From CBDCWT01 sp965223305 (GTDB lineage: Bacteria; Planctomycetota; Planctomycetia; Pirellulales; Pirellulaceae), in NCBI GenBank assembly GCA_965223305.1, contig CBDCWT010000064.1, positions 1 through 58,687 on the forward strand: a stretch of 58,687 bases of DNA. The letters are read 5' to 3'. Within the stretch, counting starts at the first letter, position 1; every line of letters starts with the position of its first letter. Below, in pieces: positions 25,040 through 33,799 of this stretch. Below the pieces are notes generated by a model. That model ran no database searches and was not told where the DNA came from. It saw only the letters and a program-made list of their open reading frames with translations. Made by a program: the position numbers and the translations under genes.

Positions 25040-28000
25040 ATGAAGCGCTGCTACCTAGCTCTGTTGTTTTCGCTGATTTTGCTCGCCCGTGGACAGGCGC
25101 ACGACCGACCACTTCAGCTTAAGAGCGGTGATCGTGTCGTATTGCTTGGCAGCACGTTCCTCGAGCGAGCCCAGCGCTACGGCTTTCTGGAATCCGAGCT
25201 AACTCGACTCCACCCGGACAAGCAGATTGTCTTCCGCAACTTGGCTTGGAGCGGCGACACGGTTTTCGGTGACTCCTGGATCTATGCCAAATCGCACTCG
25301 GACCACACGCTCCGCGGTGACCAACTGTATTCGATCGTCGAGCAGCAGCAGCCGACAGTGATCATCGTGGGCTACGGCGCGGTGGAGGCATTCGAAGGCC
25401 AGCCGGGGCTAGCACGCTGGAGAAGCGGGCTAGGGAGGATGCTGGATCGGTTGTCCACCATCGGTGCGCGGCTGGTGTTGTTGACGTCCCCGCCACAAGA
25501 TCCATCAAAGAGCAGGGCGGCGGCGAAGTACAATCAGAATCTGTCGATGTACATGGAGGTAATGAAGGAGATCGCATCGAAACGAAATCTGTCGCTGATT
25601 GACTTGGGAACCCAGTTGCAAGAGTTCTATGCCGAGCGGCCAGGAACGTCGCTTACTGAAAACGGCCTCCATCTTACCGAGGCCGGATATCGGACCGCGG
25701 CCAGGTTGCTTGTCAAGTCAATCCACGACGATCCTCCTGCGTGGACGGTGACACTCGATGCTCAGACGCTGCAGCTGCAAACCGGATCCTCAACTGCGGG
25801 AGAAGTCGCCCGGGACGGCGAGCGCATCACGTTCAGCGGCGAAGACCACGTCTTGCCACAACCTCCGCTCGACGAGGAAGCCAGCGAGGTTCGCCGCGTT
25901 CTGAAGGTGACCGGCCTGGGAGGTGGCAACTATACACTCTACATCGACGGCACCGAGATCTTGACGAGCGATGCTGCGGGTTTCGCGCGCGGCGTCAACT
26001 TGGACCACGGTCCCGCATTCGAACGAGCTGCCGCGCTTCGCCAGGCCATTGTCGAGAAAAACCGTCTGTTCTTTGCCCGCTGGCGGCCTGAAAACGAAAC
26101 ATACCTGCGCGGATTTCGCCGCCACGAGCAGGGACGTAACGTCGTCGAGCTACCGCTGTTTGACCCGCTGATCGCCAAGCAAGAGGAGTTGATCGCTCGC
26201 CTAAGGAAACCCGAACGAAACGACTATCACCTGATTCCTGCCGCTCCCAGATCGGAGATCGGTCCGGAAACGCTGCCGGACTCCGACCCCGCCCAGGAGC
26301 TGGCGACCTTTCAAGTTGCTGCAGGCTTCGAGGTCAGCTTGTTCGCTTCCGAGCCAATGGTAACGAATCCGATCAACATGAACTGGGACGCCCTCGGTCG
26401 CCTCTGGGTGGCCACCAGTCCGATCTACCCGCATCTTAAGCCCGGCCAAAGGGCCAACGACAAGATCATCGTTCTGGAGGACACCGACGGAGACGGGCGA
26501 GCCGACAAACGGACGGTCTTTGCCGACCACTTGCTCGTTCCTACGGCTGTGTTGCCCGGAGATGGCGGAGCGTACGTTGCCAACTCCAGCGAGCTGGTCC
26601 ACCTGTCCGATACGGACGGAGATGGGCGGGCGGACCAGACCCGGGTGTTGCTATCGGGCTTTGGGACGGAGGACACGCACCAGATTCTTCACGCCTTCCG
26701 CTGGGGGCCCGGCGGCCAGCTGTTTTTCAACCAGTCGGTGCTAATCAACAGCCACGTGGAGACGCCGCACGGCGTGCGGCGTCTGGCCGCTGGCGGTGTC
26801 TGGGAGTACGACGTGCGGGCCGGGTCGCTCGACGTCTACGCCCGGGGAATGGTCAATCCGTGGGGCTTTCAGTTTGATCGCTGGGGGCAAAGCTTTGCCA
26901 CCGACGGCGCGTACCGGGAAGGCATCAACTTCGTTTGGCCAGGCGCCGCTTTCTACTGGGCACGCGGAGTACCTCGGATCTTGAAGGGACTGAACCCAGG
27001 GCAGCCGAAAGAGTGCGGTCTGGAGATTCTCTCGGGGCGCCATCTGCCGGCGCCGTGGCAGCACCGACTGCTCACAGCTGATTTTCGCGCTCACCGAGTG
27101 GTGAGTTTTGCCTTGAGCGAAAGCCAGAGCGGATATTTTTCCCAGCAGATGGAGGACTTGATACAGTCGGATCACGTTGCCTTTCGCCCGGTCGACATCA
27201 AGATGGGCCCCGACGGAGCGATATACATCTGCGACTGGTACAACTCGATCATCAATCATGGCGAAGTCGATTTCCGCGATCCGCGGCGAGACCACCACCA
27301 CGGGCGTATTTGGCGAGTGACCGCGAACGACCGGCCGTTGGTGGAGAACCCTCGGCTGCATGACGCCGAGGTCCCCGCGCTGCTGGAAGCGCTAAAGGCG
27401 CCCGAGCAATGGACGCGTGACATGGCACGACAGGTCTTAAAAGACCGTGATCCGCAGCAGGTGCGAGCAGGACTCGCTGAGTGGATCGAGACGCTGGATC
27501 CCGCTCATCCTGACTTCCACCAGCAGCGCCTCGAGGCAATCTGGGCCGCCCAGACGACAGGAACTGTCTCGGCAGACTATCTGCAAGAGCTGTTGCGGAG
27601 CAGCGATCATCGCGTCAGGGCAGCGGCGGTTCGTGTGCTGAGCCACCATCGCACCGGTTTGCCGCACGCGTTGTCTTGGCTCGCCGAAGCGGTCGTCGAC
27701 GATCACCCACGTGTTCGGCTAGAAGCAATCAACGCCCTGCGAGCAGTAGGTTCGCTGGCTGCCTTTGAGGTGGCGTTGAGGGCGCTGGACTATCCGGTGG
27801 ACGAGTTGATTGACTTTGCGTTGTGGGTCACAGTACGAGATCTTGAACCGGTGTGGCTGCCTCAGTTCGAAGCAGGAAGGATCAGTCTCGGCGGAGACGT
27901 TGAGCGTGTGGCGTTTGTCCTGGCAGCGTCGGGCAAGCACAGTCTGCTCCTGCCGCTCGTCGATCGCTATCGAAGTGGAGAGCTGGACGAGGAAGCCCGT

Positions 28001-29578
28001 GCAAAAGTGGCACAGCTTATCGCGGCCACCGGGACTGCGAAGGAACTGCGGCTTGTTTTTGACCGCTGCTTAGAGACCCCTTCGCCCGGCGAACGAGCAA
28101 CGTTGCTCGACCATCTGATGGCCGCCGCGCGCACCCGCAGGATCAAGCCATCGGGAGGTCTCGAGCCGCTCATTGAACTTATCCTCGACGAACCGGCGGC
28201 GATGAGCTTGGCCGGTCTCTGGCAGCTGGAGGCGGCCCGGCCGCTCCTTGAGCAGGTCGCACAAGACAACAGCCATACGGTAGCTGCCCGCCAACGAGCC
28301 ATCTCGGCACTGGCCGCGTTGGGAAGCCGATCGTTGCCGGCGATGGCACACGTCGCACAAACGGATCGGAACGGCTCGATACAGGCAGCAGCCATTGCCG
28401 CAATCGCCTCGCTTGACGTACATCAGGCTGCAACGAGCGCAGTCGATGCGTTGGCAACCCTTGACCTGGCCGATGCAGAGGTCGTCTACAACGGCTTTTT
28501 GTCACAGACGAGTGGCCCGCAGGCGCTCGCCACGAAACTGCAGGACCGGACGTTACCCCTCGAGGTCGCGGCACTGGGTTTGAACAAGGCAGCCGCGCTG
28601 GGGGAACGTGCTCAGTCGCTCGTGGAGGCCTTGACCGCCGCGGGAGGCGTAACGACGAGCCGTGCGAACCTCAGCACCCAAGAGTGGAACGGGCTGTTGG
28701 AGGATGTCGTCGCGCGGGGCAATCCGGCGCGGGGTGAGCTGGTCTACCGCCGCGCTGCTCTAGGATGCACGAAGTGTCATGCCATCGGCGGCGCCGGAGG
28801 AAAGGTCGGTCCGGACTTGATGAGCCTTGGTGCCAGCGCGCCCCTGGACTATATCGCCGAGTCGCTTGTCTTTCCCAGCCGAAAGATCAAAGAGGGTTAC
28901 GAGACGACAGTCGTTATCCTGGACTCCGGACAGGTGTTGAGTGGTACCGTGATAGGAGAAATCGGGGAGCATTTCTTGCTGCGGGACGCCGAGAATGTCG
29001 TCCAAAGAGTGCCGAGTCAACAAGTGGAGGAACGAGCTACGCAACCCGTGTCCCTCATGCCTCCTAGCTTGACGGATACGCTAAGCCACGAGGACTTTGT
29101 CGACCTGGTGAGTTTCTTGACGGCGCTCGGTAAGCTCCCGGAGTTCCGTGTACCAACAAGAGAATCGGTTCGGATCTGGCAAACGCTGCAAGGGAAGGGT
29201 CTCGCGGACGCCAACGAAGTTCCACGGCTCAGTGCAGGACAATGGGTGACTGCGTTGAGTCTTGCCGGAGGAGACCTCTCTCTCGACAGCCTAACAACCG
29301 TCGAGGTAGGCTCAACTCCGGCCTATGTAGTGCGGTTCGGTGTCAATGTCCATCAAGCTGGTACGATCGGGCTGCGTATCTCAGCACCGGGCAATGTAAG
29401 AGCCTGGACTGGGCAACAGCCTAGCGAGATGGATGGTGATACTCTCTTGGCCGACGTGGAAGCTGGTCCCCAGTGGGTAACGTTGGTGGTCGAGGCCTCC
29501 GGGCCGCAAAACGAGCTGCGCGTCCAGCGGTTGGAATCGGCCGAAGCGACGGCCCGATTCGCGTTCAAACTAGAATAA
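25040..29578 (+). CDS. SGNH hydrolase - PVC-type membrane-bound dehydrogenase - cytochrome c fusion
   Basis: A 1512-aa secreted protein from ATG 25040 (leader CYLALLFSLILLARGQAHD; earlier in-frame starts lack one). Domains in order: SGNH/GDSL-like hydrolase ~30-230 (VVLLGSTFLERAQRYG, FRNLAWSGDTVFGDSW, LTENGLHLTEAGYR with a DxxH-like end); a spacer; PVC-type glucose/sorbosone dehydrogenase-like propeller ~405-770 (AAGFEVSLFASEPMVTNP, MNWDALGRLWVATSP, DTDGDGRADKRTVFAD); HEAT repeats ~780-1190; cytochrome c with CTKCH near 1243 and a distal Met in SLMPP; and a beta-sandwich tail. Such proteins are planctomycete-typical, probably oxidising carbohydrates at the cell surface and passing electrons to haem. 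The NfeD-type protease gene follows 13 bp later. Substrate unknown. Confidence 0.9.
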   Translation: MKRCYLALLFSLILLARGQAHDRPLQLKSGDRVVLLGSTFLERAQRYGFLESELTRLHPDKQIVFRNLAWSGDTVFGDSWIYAKSHSDHTLRGDQLYSIVEQQQPTVIIVGYGAVEAFEGQPGLARWRSGLGRMLDRLSTIGARLVLLTSPPQDPSKSRAAAKYNQNLSMYMEVMKEIASKRNLSLIDLGTQLQEFYAERPGTSLTENGLHLTEAGYRTAARLLVKSIHDDPPAWTVTLDAQTLQLQTGSSTAGEVARDGERITFSGEDHVLPQPPLDEEASEVRRVLKVTGLGGGNYTLYIDGTEILTSDAAGFARGVNLDHGPAFERAAALRQAIVEKNRLFFARWRPENETYLRGFRRHEQGRNVVELPLFDPLIAKQEELIARLRKPERNDYHLIPAAPRSEIGPETLPDSDPAQELATFQVAAGFEVSLFASEPMVTNPINMNWDALGRLWVATSPIYPHLKPGQRANDKIIVLEDTDGDGRADKRTVFADHLLVPTAVLPGDGGAYVANSSELVHLSDTDGDGRADQTRVLLSGFGTEDTHQILHAFRWGPGGQLFFNQSVLINSHVETPHGVRRLAAGGVWEYDVRAGSLDVYARGMVNPWGFQFDRWGQSFATDGAYREGINFVWPGAAFYWARGVPRILKGLNPGQPKECGLEILSGRHLPAPWQHRLLTADFRAHRVVSFALSESQSGYFSQQMEDLIQSDHVAFRPVDIKMGPDGAIYICDWYNSIINHGEVDFRDPRRDHHHGRIWRVTANDRPLVENPRLHDAEVPALLEALKAPEQWTRDMARQVLKDRDPQQVRAGLAEWIETLDPAHPDFHQQRLEAIWAAQTTGTVSADYLQELLRSSDHRVRAAAVRVLSHHRTGLPHALSWLAEAVVDDHPRVRLEAINALRAVGSLAAFEVALRALDYPVDELIDFALWVTVRDLEPVWLPQFEAGRISLGGDVERVAFVLAASGKHSLLLPLVDRYRSGELDEEARAKVAQLIAATGTAKELRLVFDRCLETPSPGERATLLDHLMAAARTRRIKPSGGLEPLIELILDEPAAMSLAGLWQLEAARPLLEQVAQDNSHTVAARQRAISALAALGSRSLPAMAHVAQTDRNGSIQAAAIAAIASLDVHQAATSAVDALATLDLADAEVVYNGFLSQTSGPQALATKLQDRTLPLEVAALGLNKAAALGERAQSLVEALTAAGGVTTSRANLSTQEWNGLLEDVVARGNPARGELVYRRAALGCTKCHAIGGAGGKVGPDLMSLGASAPLDYIAESLVFPSRKIKEGYETTVVILDSGQVLSGTVIGEIGEHFLLRDAENVVQRVPSQQVEERATQPVSLMPPSLTDTLSHEDFVDLVSFLTALGKLPEFRVPTRESVRIWQTLQGKGLADANEVPRLSAGQWVTALSLAGGDLSLDSLTTVEVGSTPAYVVRFGVNVHQAGTIGLRISAPGNVRAWTGQQPSEMDGDTLLADVEAGPQWVTLVVEASGPQNELRVQRLESAEATARFAFKLE

Positions 29579-29591
29579 AGCAGGTTTCGCG

Positions 29592-31076
29592 ATGTCTTGG
29601 CGCATCTATCTTGCTTGGTTTGGCTTTCTGTGCTGCTTCCCGGCGTTTGCACTGGCGGCCGAGGACGGAGAAGGCCGCTACTCTCGTGCAGTCCTCATCC
29701 AACTGCAGGGACCCATTACGCCGCTGCTGGAACAGTACCTTTACCGCAAGATCGAGACGGCAAAGAAGCAGCAGGCAGATCTGTTAATCATCGAGATCGA
29801 TAGCCCGGGTGGTTTCGTGACAACTACCTTGAACATGGCCGAAAGGCTACGGGACTTGAGCTGGGCCCGGACCGTCGCCTTCATACCTCGTGAGGCAATC
29901 AGCGGGGCCGCGATTCTCAGCCTGGCTTGCGATGACATTCTGATCGCACCGCAAGGACGGATGGGTGATGCGGGCCAGATCATGCTCGGCGAGGACAACG
30001 CCTTCCGTTACGTTCCGGAAAAGGAGCGCAGCGTGCTCGTACGGCACGTGCGAGATCTGGCGATCGCCACCGGGCGCCCGCCTGCGCTGGCCGAGGCGAT
30101 GGTCGACATGGATTTAGTTGTCTATCACGTGAAAAACTCGTCGACCGGCGAGGAGACCTACATGTCCGAAGCAGAGCTGCAGTCGGCCGACGACGCCGAG
30201 GATTGGGAGAAGTTGAAACCGGTCCACGAATCGCGTGAGAAGCACTTTCTGACCGTCAACGGCCAACAGGCGGTTGAGCTCCAGTTGGCCGCCGGCACGG
30301 CGGAAACACGTCAGGATTTGAGGCAGCGTTACGGACTGGACCGATTGACTGTGCTCGAACAGACAGCGACTGATACGATCGTGACTGTCTTGAATTGGAA
30401 GGTAGTCACGGGCTTGCTCCTGGTGATCGGCCTGATTTCGCTGTACATCGAATTCAGCGCCCCGGGTATCGGGATCGGAGGGCTCATCTCGTTTCTTTGT
30501 TTCGCGATCTTCTTTTGGAGCCGTTTTCTGGGCGGCACCGCCGGCTGGCTGGAGGTGGTCCTGTTCACCGTTGGCGTGCTCTTCGTACTGATGGAGTTGT
30601 TTGTCATCCCCGGATTCGGTGTGGCAGGCATTGCCGGGTTGTTGCTCATGGTCTCCAGCGTGCTCATGGCGAGCCAGCATTTCATCATCCCCTCGACAGA
30701 CCTGGAGATGAGCGCCATGGCCGGATCTTTGGGGGTCGTCGTTGTGTCCGGGATCGCTTCGATAGTCGCGGCCGTGGCGATCAGCCGCTACTTGGGAACG
30801 ATCCCGGTCCTCGGCTGGTTGGTTCTCCAACCGCCGAAATTCGGGGAAGGCGAGCGCGGCACTGTCTCCCAGCCGGTTACGCACCTCGCCGCCAAGATCG
30901 GAGACCAAGGCGTCGCCGAGTCAGCGCTAAGGCCCGCCGGCCGCGCCTTGTTTGACGGCAGGTACGTCGATGTGGTGGCGGACGGTTCGTTCGTGGACGC
31001 GGGTCGCCAAGTTCGCGTGGTGGACACTAGCGGCAATCGCGTGGTCGTGCGCGAAGTCGAGCCACCTTCTCAATGA
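29592..31076 (+). CDS. NfeD/ClpP-class membrane-bound serine protease
   Basis: A 494-aa protein with a signal peptide (YLAWFGFLCCFPAFALAA). Residues ~30-200 are a ClpP-crotonase-fold protease domain: LIIEIDSPGGFVTTTLNMAE, the nucleophile region REAISGAAILSLACDDI (Ser about 104) and MGDAGQIMLGEDN. The middle has four or five transmembrane helices (~265-400, for example LLLVIGLISLYIEFSAPGIG and LVLMELFVIPGFGVAGIAG), and the C-terminus is the NfeD OB-fold domain (ALRPAGRALFDGRYVDVVAD). Long-form NfeD proteins associate with membrane protein quality control and flotillin-like partners; no flotillin gene is visible here. It is 13 bp from the upstream gene and probably co-transcribed, and is convergent with the VCBS gene 7 bp away. 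Confidence 0.92.
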   Translation: MSWRIYLAWFGFLCCFPAFALAAEDGEGRYSRAVLIQLQGPITPLLEQYLYRKIETAKKQQADLLIIEIDSPGGFVTTTLNMAERLRDLSWARTVAFIPREAISGAAILSLACDDILIAPQGRMGDAGQIMLGEDNAFRYVPEKERSVLVRHVRDLAIATGRPPALAEAMVDMDLVVYHVKNSSTGEETYMSEAELQSADDAEDWEKLKPVHESREKHFLTVNGQQAVELQLAAGTAETRQDLRQRYGLDRLTVLEQTATDTIVTVLNWKVVTGLLLVIGLISLYIEFSAPGIGIGGLISFLCFAIFFWSRFLGGTAGWLEVVLFTVGVLFVLMELFVIPGFGVAGIAGLLLMVSSVLMASQHFIIPSTDLEMSAMAGSLGVVVVSGIASIVAAVAISRYLGTIPVLGWLVLQPPKFGEGERGTVSQPVTHLAAKIGDQGVAESALRPAGRALFDGRYVDVVADGSFVDAGRQVRVVDTSGNRVVVREVEPPSQ

Positions 31077-31083
31077 CTGCCCG

Positions 31084-32259
31084 TCACGATCCCTCGTTAA
31101 CATATAACTTCACGTTGTGCGTTTGGCGGCCCCCGGCGACGATGTCGGGACGTCCATCTCCCGTCAAATCAGCCACGATCACATCTTCCGTGGCCATTCC
31201 GCCCGCGTCGATGACGTGCTTCTGCCAGCGCGTCGCAGACTCGTTCTGGGCGTCGTAGATCTCGACACCTGGTAGCTCCGGAGTGTCGCTGTGACCGAAA
31301 ACAATCTCATCGGATCCGTCACCGTCGACGTCCGCAGTCCAGAGCGCGTGCCCGCGCTCGAATCCGCGCTCGATAACATGCCGCTGCCAAAGATCGCCCT
31401 CTCCGTCTGGCGACGTGTAGACAACCAACTGCTGTCCGTGCATCGGTTCCACGGTGGTGATGAACTCCGTCCCACTCGCCAGACGCCCAGTCTTGATTTC
31501 ACCGGCACCACGACGCTGTGGATCGTCGTCAGTCGCTCCCACCCCTAGCTTGGTCTTGGACCAACCGTCGCTCCCGCGCCGAACAAGGTAGACCCCTTCC
31601 TGGCTAGCGGTGACCGTGTCGATCGCTCCGTCGTCGTCAAGGTCAACGTGCCAGTGATTGTGCATCCGATTCAGCTCGCTGTCCATGATGGTCGCAGGCC
31701 AGCGGTCGCCCACCGGGTCACTTGGAACCTCGAGAGCGGTCAGTCGGACACCCCGCTGGCCTTGCTCAGCATTCAGCGGCGAGAGGACCAGCTGCGGCCG
31801 TCCTTTTCCAAGCACATCGGCCCCACCGCATCCTGTGCAACCATATCTCCTCGCCGATCGCATGCACCTGCCACTGACGATCGAGCGAACCATTGCGGCG
31901 CAGCCAGTGGATCGTACCGATCTTCGTCCAGCCAGCTCCCAAAGCAAAGTCGATGCTGCCGTCGCCATCGATGTCCAGCGGAGCGATACAAACATTGTCG
32001 CGGGGAGTCTGGTCCGCGATGATCACTCGTGGCTGCCAGCCCGGATTTTGGTACCACAACACCCGGTTTTCGCTCACCGCGACAATATCCTGCCGGCCAT
32101 CACCATCTACGTCGGCCAACGTAACGGGCGTAACAGACTTTGCCGATCTGAGCATCAACCACCCGTTCTTGGAACGATGGAAAGTCAGCCTGGCAGACTT
32201 GCTGCAGCAGCCCGATCAACACCAACGGAAAAACACCTTTTCATGGATGTTCTTGTCAT
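31084..32259 (-). pseudogene. Secreted VCBS/FG-GAP repeat protein with three frameshifts
   Basis: Remains of a ~385-aa secreted propeller protein. Repeat motifs include ADVDGDGRQDIVAVSENRV, PLDIDGDGSIDFALGAGW, DLDDDGAIDTVTAS, DVDGDGSDEIVFGHSD and VADLTGDGRPDIVAGGR. Three single-base shifts are needed to read it: near 32214-32226 (between MKRCFSVG and LIGLLQQVCQA, a signal peptide), at the GGG near 32126-32128 (between AQIGKVCYA and VTLADVDGDG), and near 31819-31824 (between LHRMRWG and DVLGKGRPQ). Start candidates are ATG 32259 or 32244. The 3' end is 7 bp from the convergent NfeD gene. The three lesions make true decay more likely here than in the NHL and DUF1501 genes, though assembly error is not excluded. 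Confidence 0.88.
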
Positions 32260-32857
32260 GGATGGCTCCTTGGACGTGGATTCCCCGCGAGAGGCGCGCA
32301 AGTTCTGGACGCTTTCTGACGGCATTCGAAAGTAGAACCGCCACATCGTACCGCGCAAAGGTCGGTTGAAAAGGATCGGCGCCCGCTCGCCGGGCACGAG
32401 CACGCCGTTTAACCGCGACGCAGAGGGGGCTTGCCGCCCAACGCTTACCACCACGCAGAACGACACCGGCAAGACCCCGTCGCTGAGCGCGCTCGGTAAG
32501 TGCGTTCCCCAAGGTCCAAACACTCACCTTCGGGAGTTTCGCCGTTTCAGCTTCCGAACCTCCGACCAGAGGTGAACGGTCCATTCGTCCAAATTCTGGC
32601 GAATTCGGCTACAAGAAATTTCGGCTACAAGCAGCCACCGACAAAACTCCTCCGGGGCGCGGCTAAACATCGCATTTTGCGCTACTAGTCGCAAGAAACA
32701 GCACCGAAATGCCGGTCGAGATCAGCCGCCATTTGATGTCATGCCATCCGTTTCGCAGTGAAACAGGACTCCCACGGAAACCGTCGCAAATGGTACAGCG
32801 TTTGCTCTTCGCTGCGGGGTGTGAAGGCATCTGGTTCTGTCGCAGGGAGACCACTCT

Positions 32858-33016
32858 ATGACCGCCGCGGACATCCAGCAAGCGCTCGAGACAACCCGAA
32901 CGTTCACGGAACGACAGAACCTGTTTCGCGAACTGTGGCGCATCGAGCAAGCGAAGGCCCAACCAACCGAGTCGCGGACCACACCCACCTCGCGAGCCCG
33001 TCCGGAAGATCGCTAA
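32858..33016 (+). CDS. Possible small protein, 52 aa
   Basis: ATG 32858 is preceded by AGGGAGA about 10 bp upstream. The product starts MTAADIQQALETTRTFTERQ and continues with a helical, charged stretch (NLFRELWRIEQAKAQPTESR), ending in PEDR. A 24-codon frame upstream overlaps its start through ATGA. The first 35 residues are amphipathic and look like a helix. It could be a remnant of a longer gene in a degraded zone. No family recognised. Confidence 0.25.
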   Translation: MTAADIQQALETTRTFTERQNLFRELWRIEQAKAQPTESRTTPTSRARPEDR

Positions 33017-33132
33017 CCGACCGCAGTAACCGCTCAATTGGAGTCGTCGTTTCGACTCGCGAGCGTCTCATCTCAACCTCCGTGCGCAGCGGTCGTGCAG
33101 CTTGTAGGCTTAGTGCGTGATTTCATCTTCCG

Positions 33133-33292
33133 TCACTCTCCCCCCGGGGAGAGTCCGCCCGAAGGGCCGGAGAGGGGGCACACTCGCCGGACGCTACGCG
33201 TCGGTTTTGCTGGGTAACCGTGGGCTAACGCCGGCTAACGCCCAGCGGCTGATTTGGAGCGTAGCCGAACTCGCCAGAGTTTGGCGGATTGC
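33133..33292 (+). repeat. Composite block of hairpin modules
   Basis: In order: ACTCTCCCC/GGGGAGAGT and GCCCGAAGGGC palindromes, GGACGCTACGCGTC, TGGGCTAACG with CGCCCAGCGGCTGATTTG, then GTAGCCGAACTCGCCAGAGT with its TGGCG closing arm. Same modules and order as 33545-33682 and, inverted, 9953-10250. Confidence 0.8.
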
Positions 33293-33322
33293 ATGAAGCG
33301 TAAAAGCTGTGTGACCTCTTAG

Positions 33323-33497
33323 CCCGGATTATTCATGAAGATCGTCGCGAGAGGTTGTAAGTACGTTCGTGGCAAGGAAGGCGAGCCATTCTTCCGCAGG
33401 CGTATTGAAGCAATACGTCGAGGGAGAATTGTGAAGCATGACGAAGCCACGGATGGACTTACGACCTCGCAGCAGATCGCTCATGAATGATTCGGGG
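33323..33497 (-). mobile_element. MITE copy 2 (175 bp), TTAG target duplication
   Basis: Inverted relative to copy 1. Flanked by TTAG at 33319-33322 and 33498-33501. One extra G at the right end explains the 175-bp length. The central hairpin and terminal repeats are otherwise intact. Confidence 0.9.
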
Positions 33498-33544
33498 TTA
33501 GGGTCAATCCTCCCGCGAGCTTGTAGTCTTCGCGTGATTTCGTC

Positions 33545-33682
33545 TTTCGTCACTCTCCCCCCCGGGGAGAGTCGGCCCGAAGGGCCGGGAGAGGGGGGAG
33601 CTCTCCCCGACGCTACGCGTTGGTTTCGCTGGGGAACCGTGGGCTAACGCCCAGCGGCTGATTTGCAGCGTAGTTTGGCGGA
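33545..33682 (+). repeat. Composite block of hairpin modules
   Basis: Near-duplicate of 33133-33292, starting 47 bp after the MITE right end: CCCGGGGAGAGTCGGCCCGA, GACGCTACGCGT, TGGGCTAACGCCCAGCGGCT, ending in a truncated GTAGTTTGGCGG element. The two composite blocks flank MITE copy 2. Confidence 0.8.
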
Positions 33683-33799
33683 CTGCAAAGCTGCACAGCC
33701 TCCGAGCGGGAGGGTGACGTCGATGTCCGCAGGTTTGTGAAGCGCAAAGCTGCACAGCCTCCGCAGAAGAGGGCTTGGCCGGCGCAACTTCCTCCGTCG

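Larger units (their letters stand above)
32260..33799. other. Gene-poor repeat zone
   Basis: About 1.5 kb with no convincing gene apart from a possible 52-codon frame at 32858. It contains a lone CGCCA-type hairpin element near 32590, two composite hairpin blocks, one MITE copy and a 20-bp direct repeat (GCAAAGCTGCACAGCCTCCG, near 33684 and again near 33748). Longer open frames here have no leader, motif or ribosome-binding site and look like shadows of GC-rich DNA. It separates the decaying VCBS gene from the ABC exporter operon. Confidence 0.65.

Noticed and set aside
30114..30908. Minus-strand frame of 264 codons opposite the NfeD gene
   Set aside because: Highly charged, low-complexity product opposite clear transmembrane and protease motifs.
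33329..33553. Frame of 74 codons within and beside MITE copy 2
   Set aside because: It is made from the MITE sequence and its internal part is interrupted in copy 3, so it is not a maintained gene.
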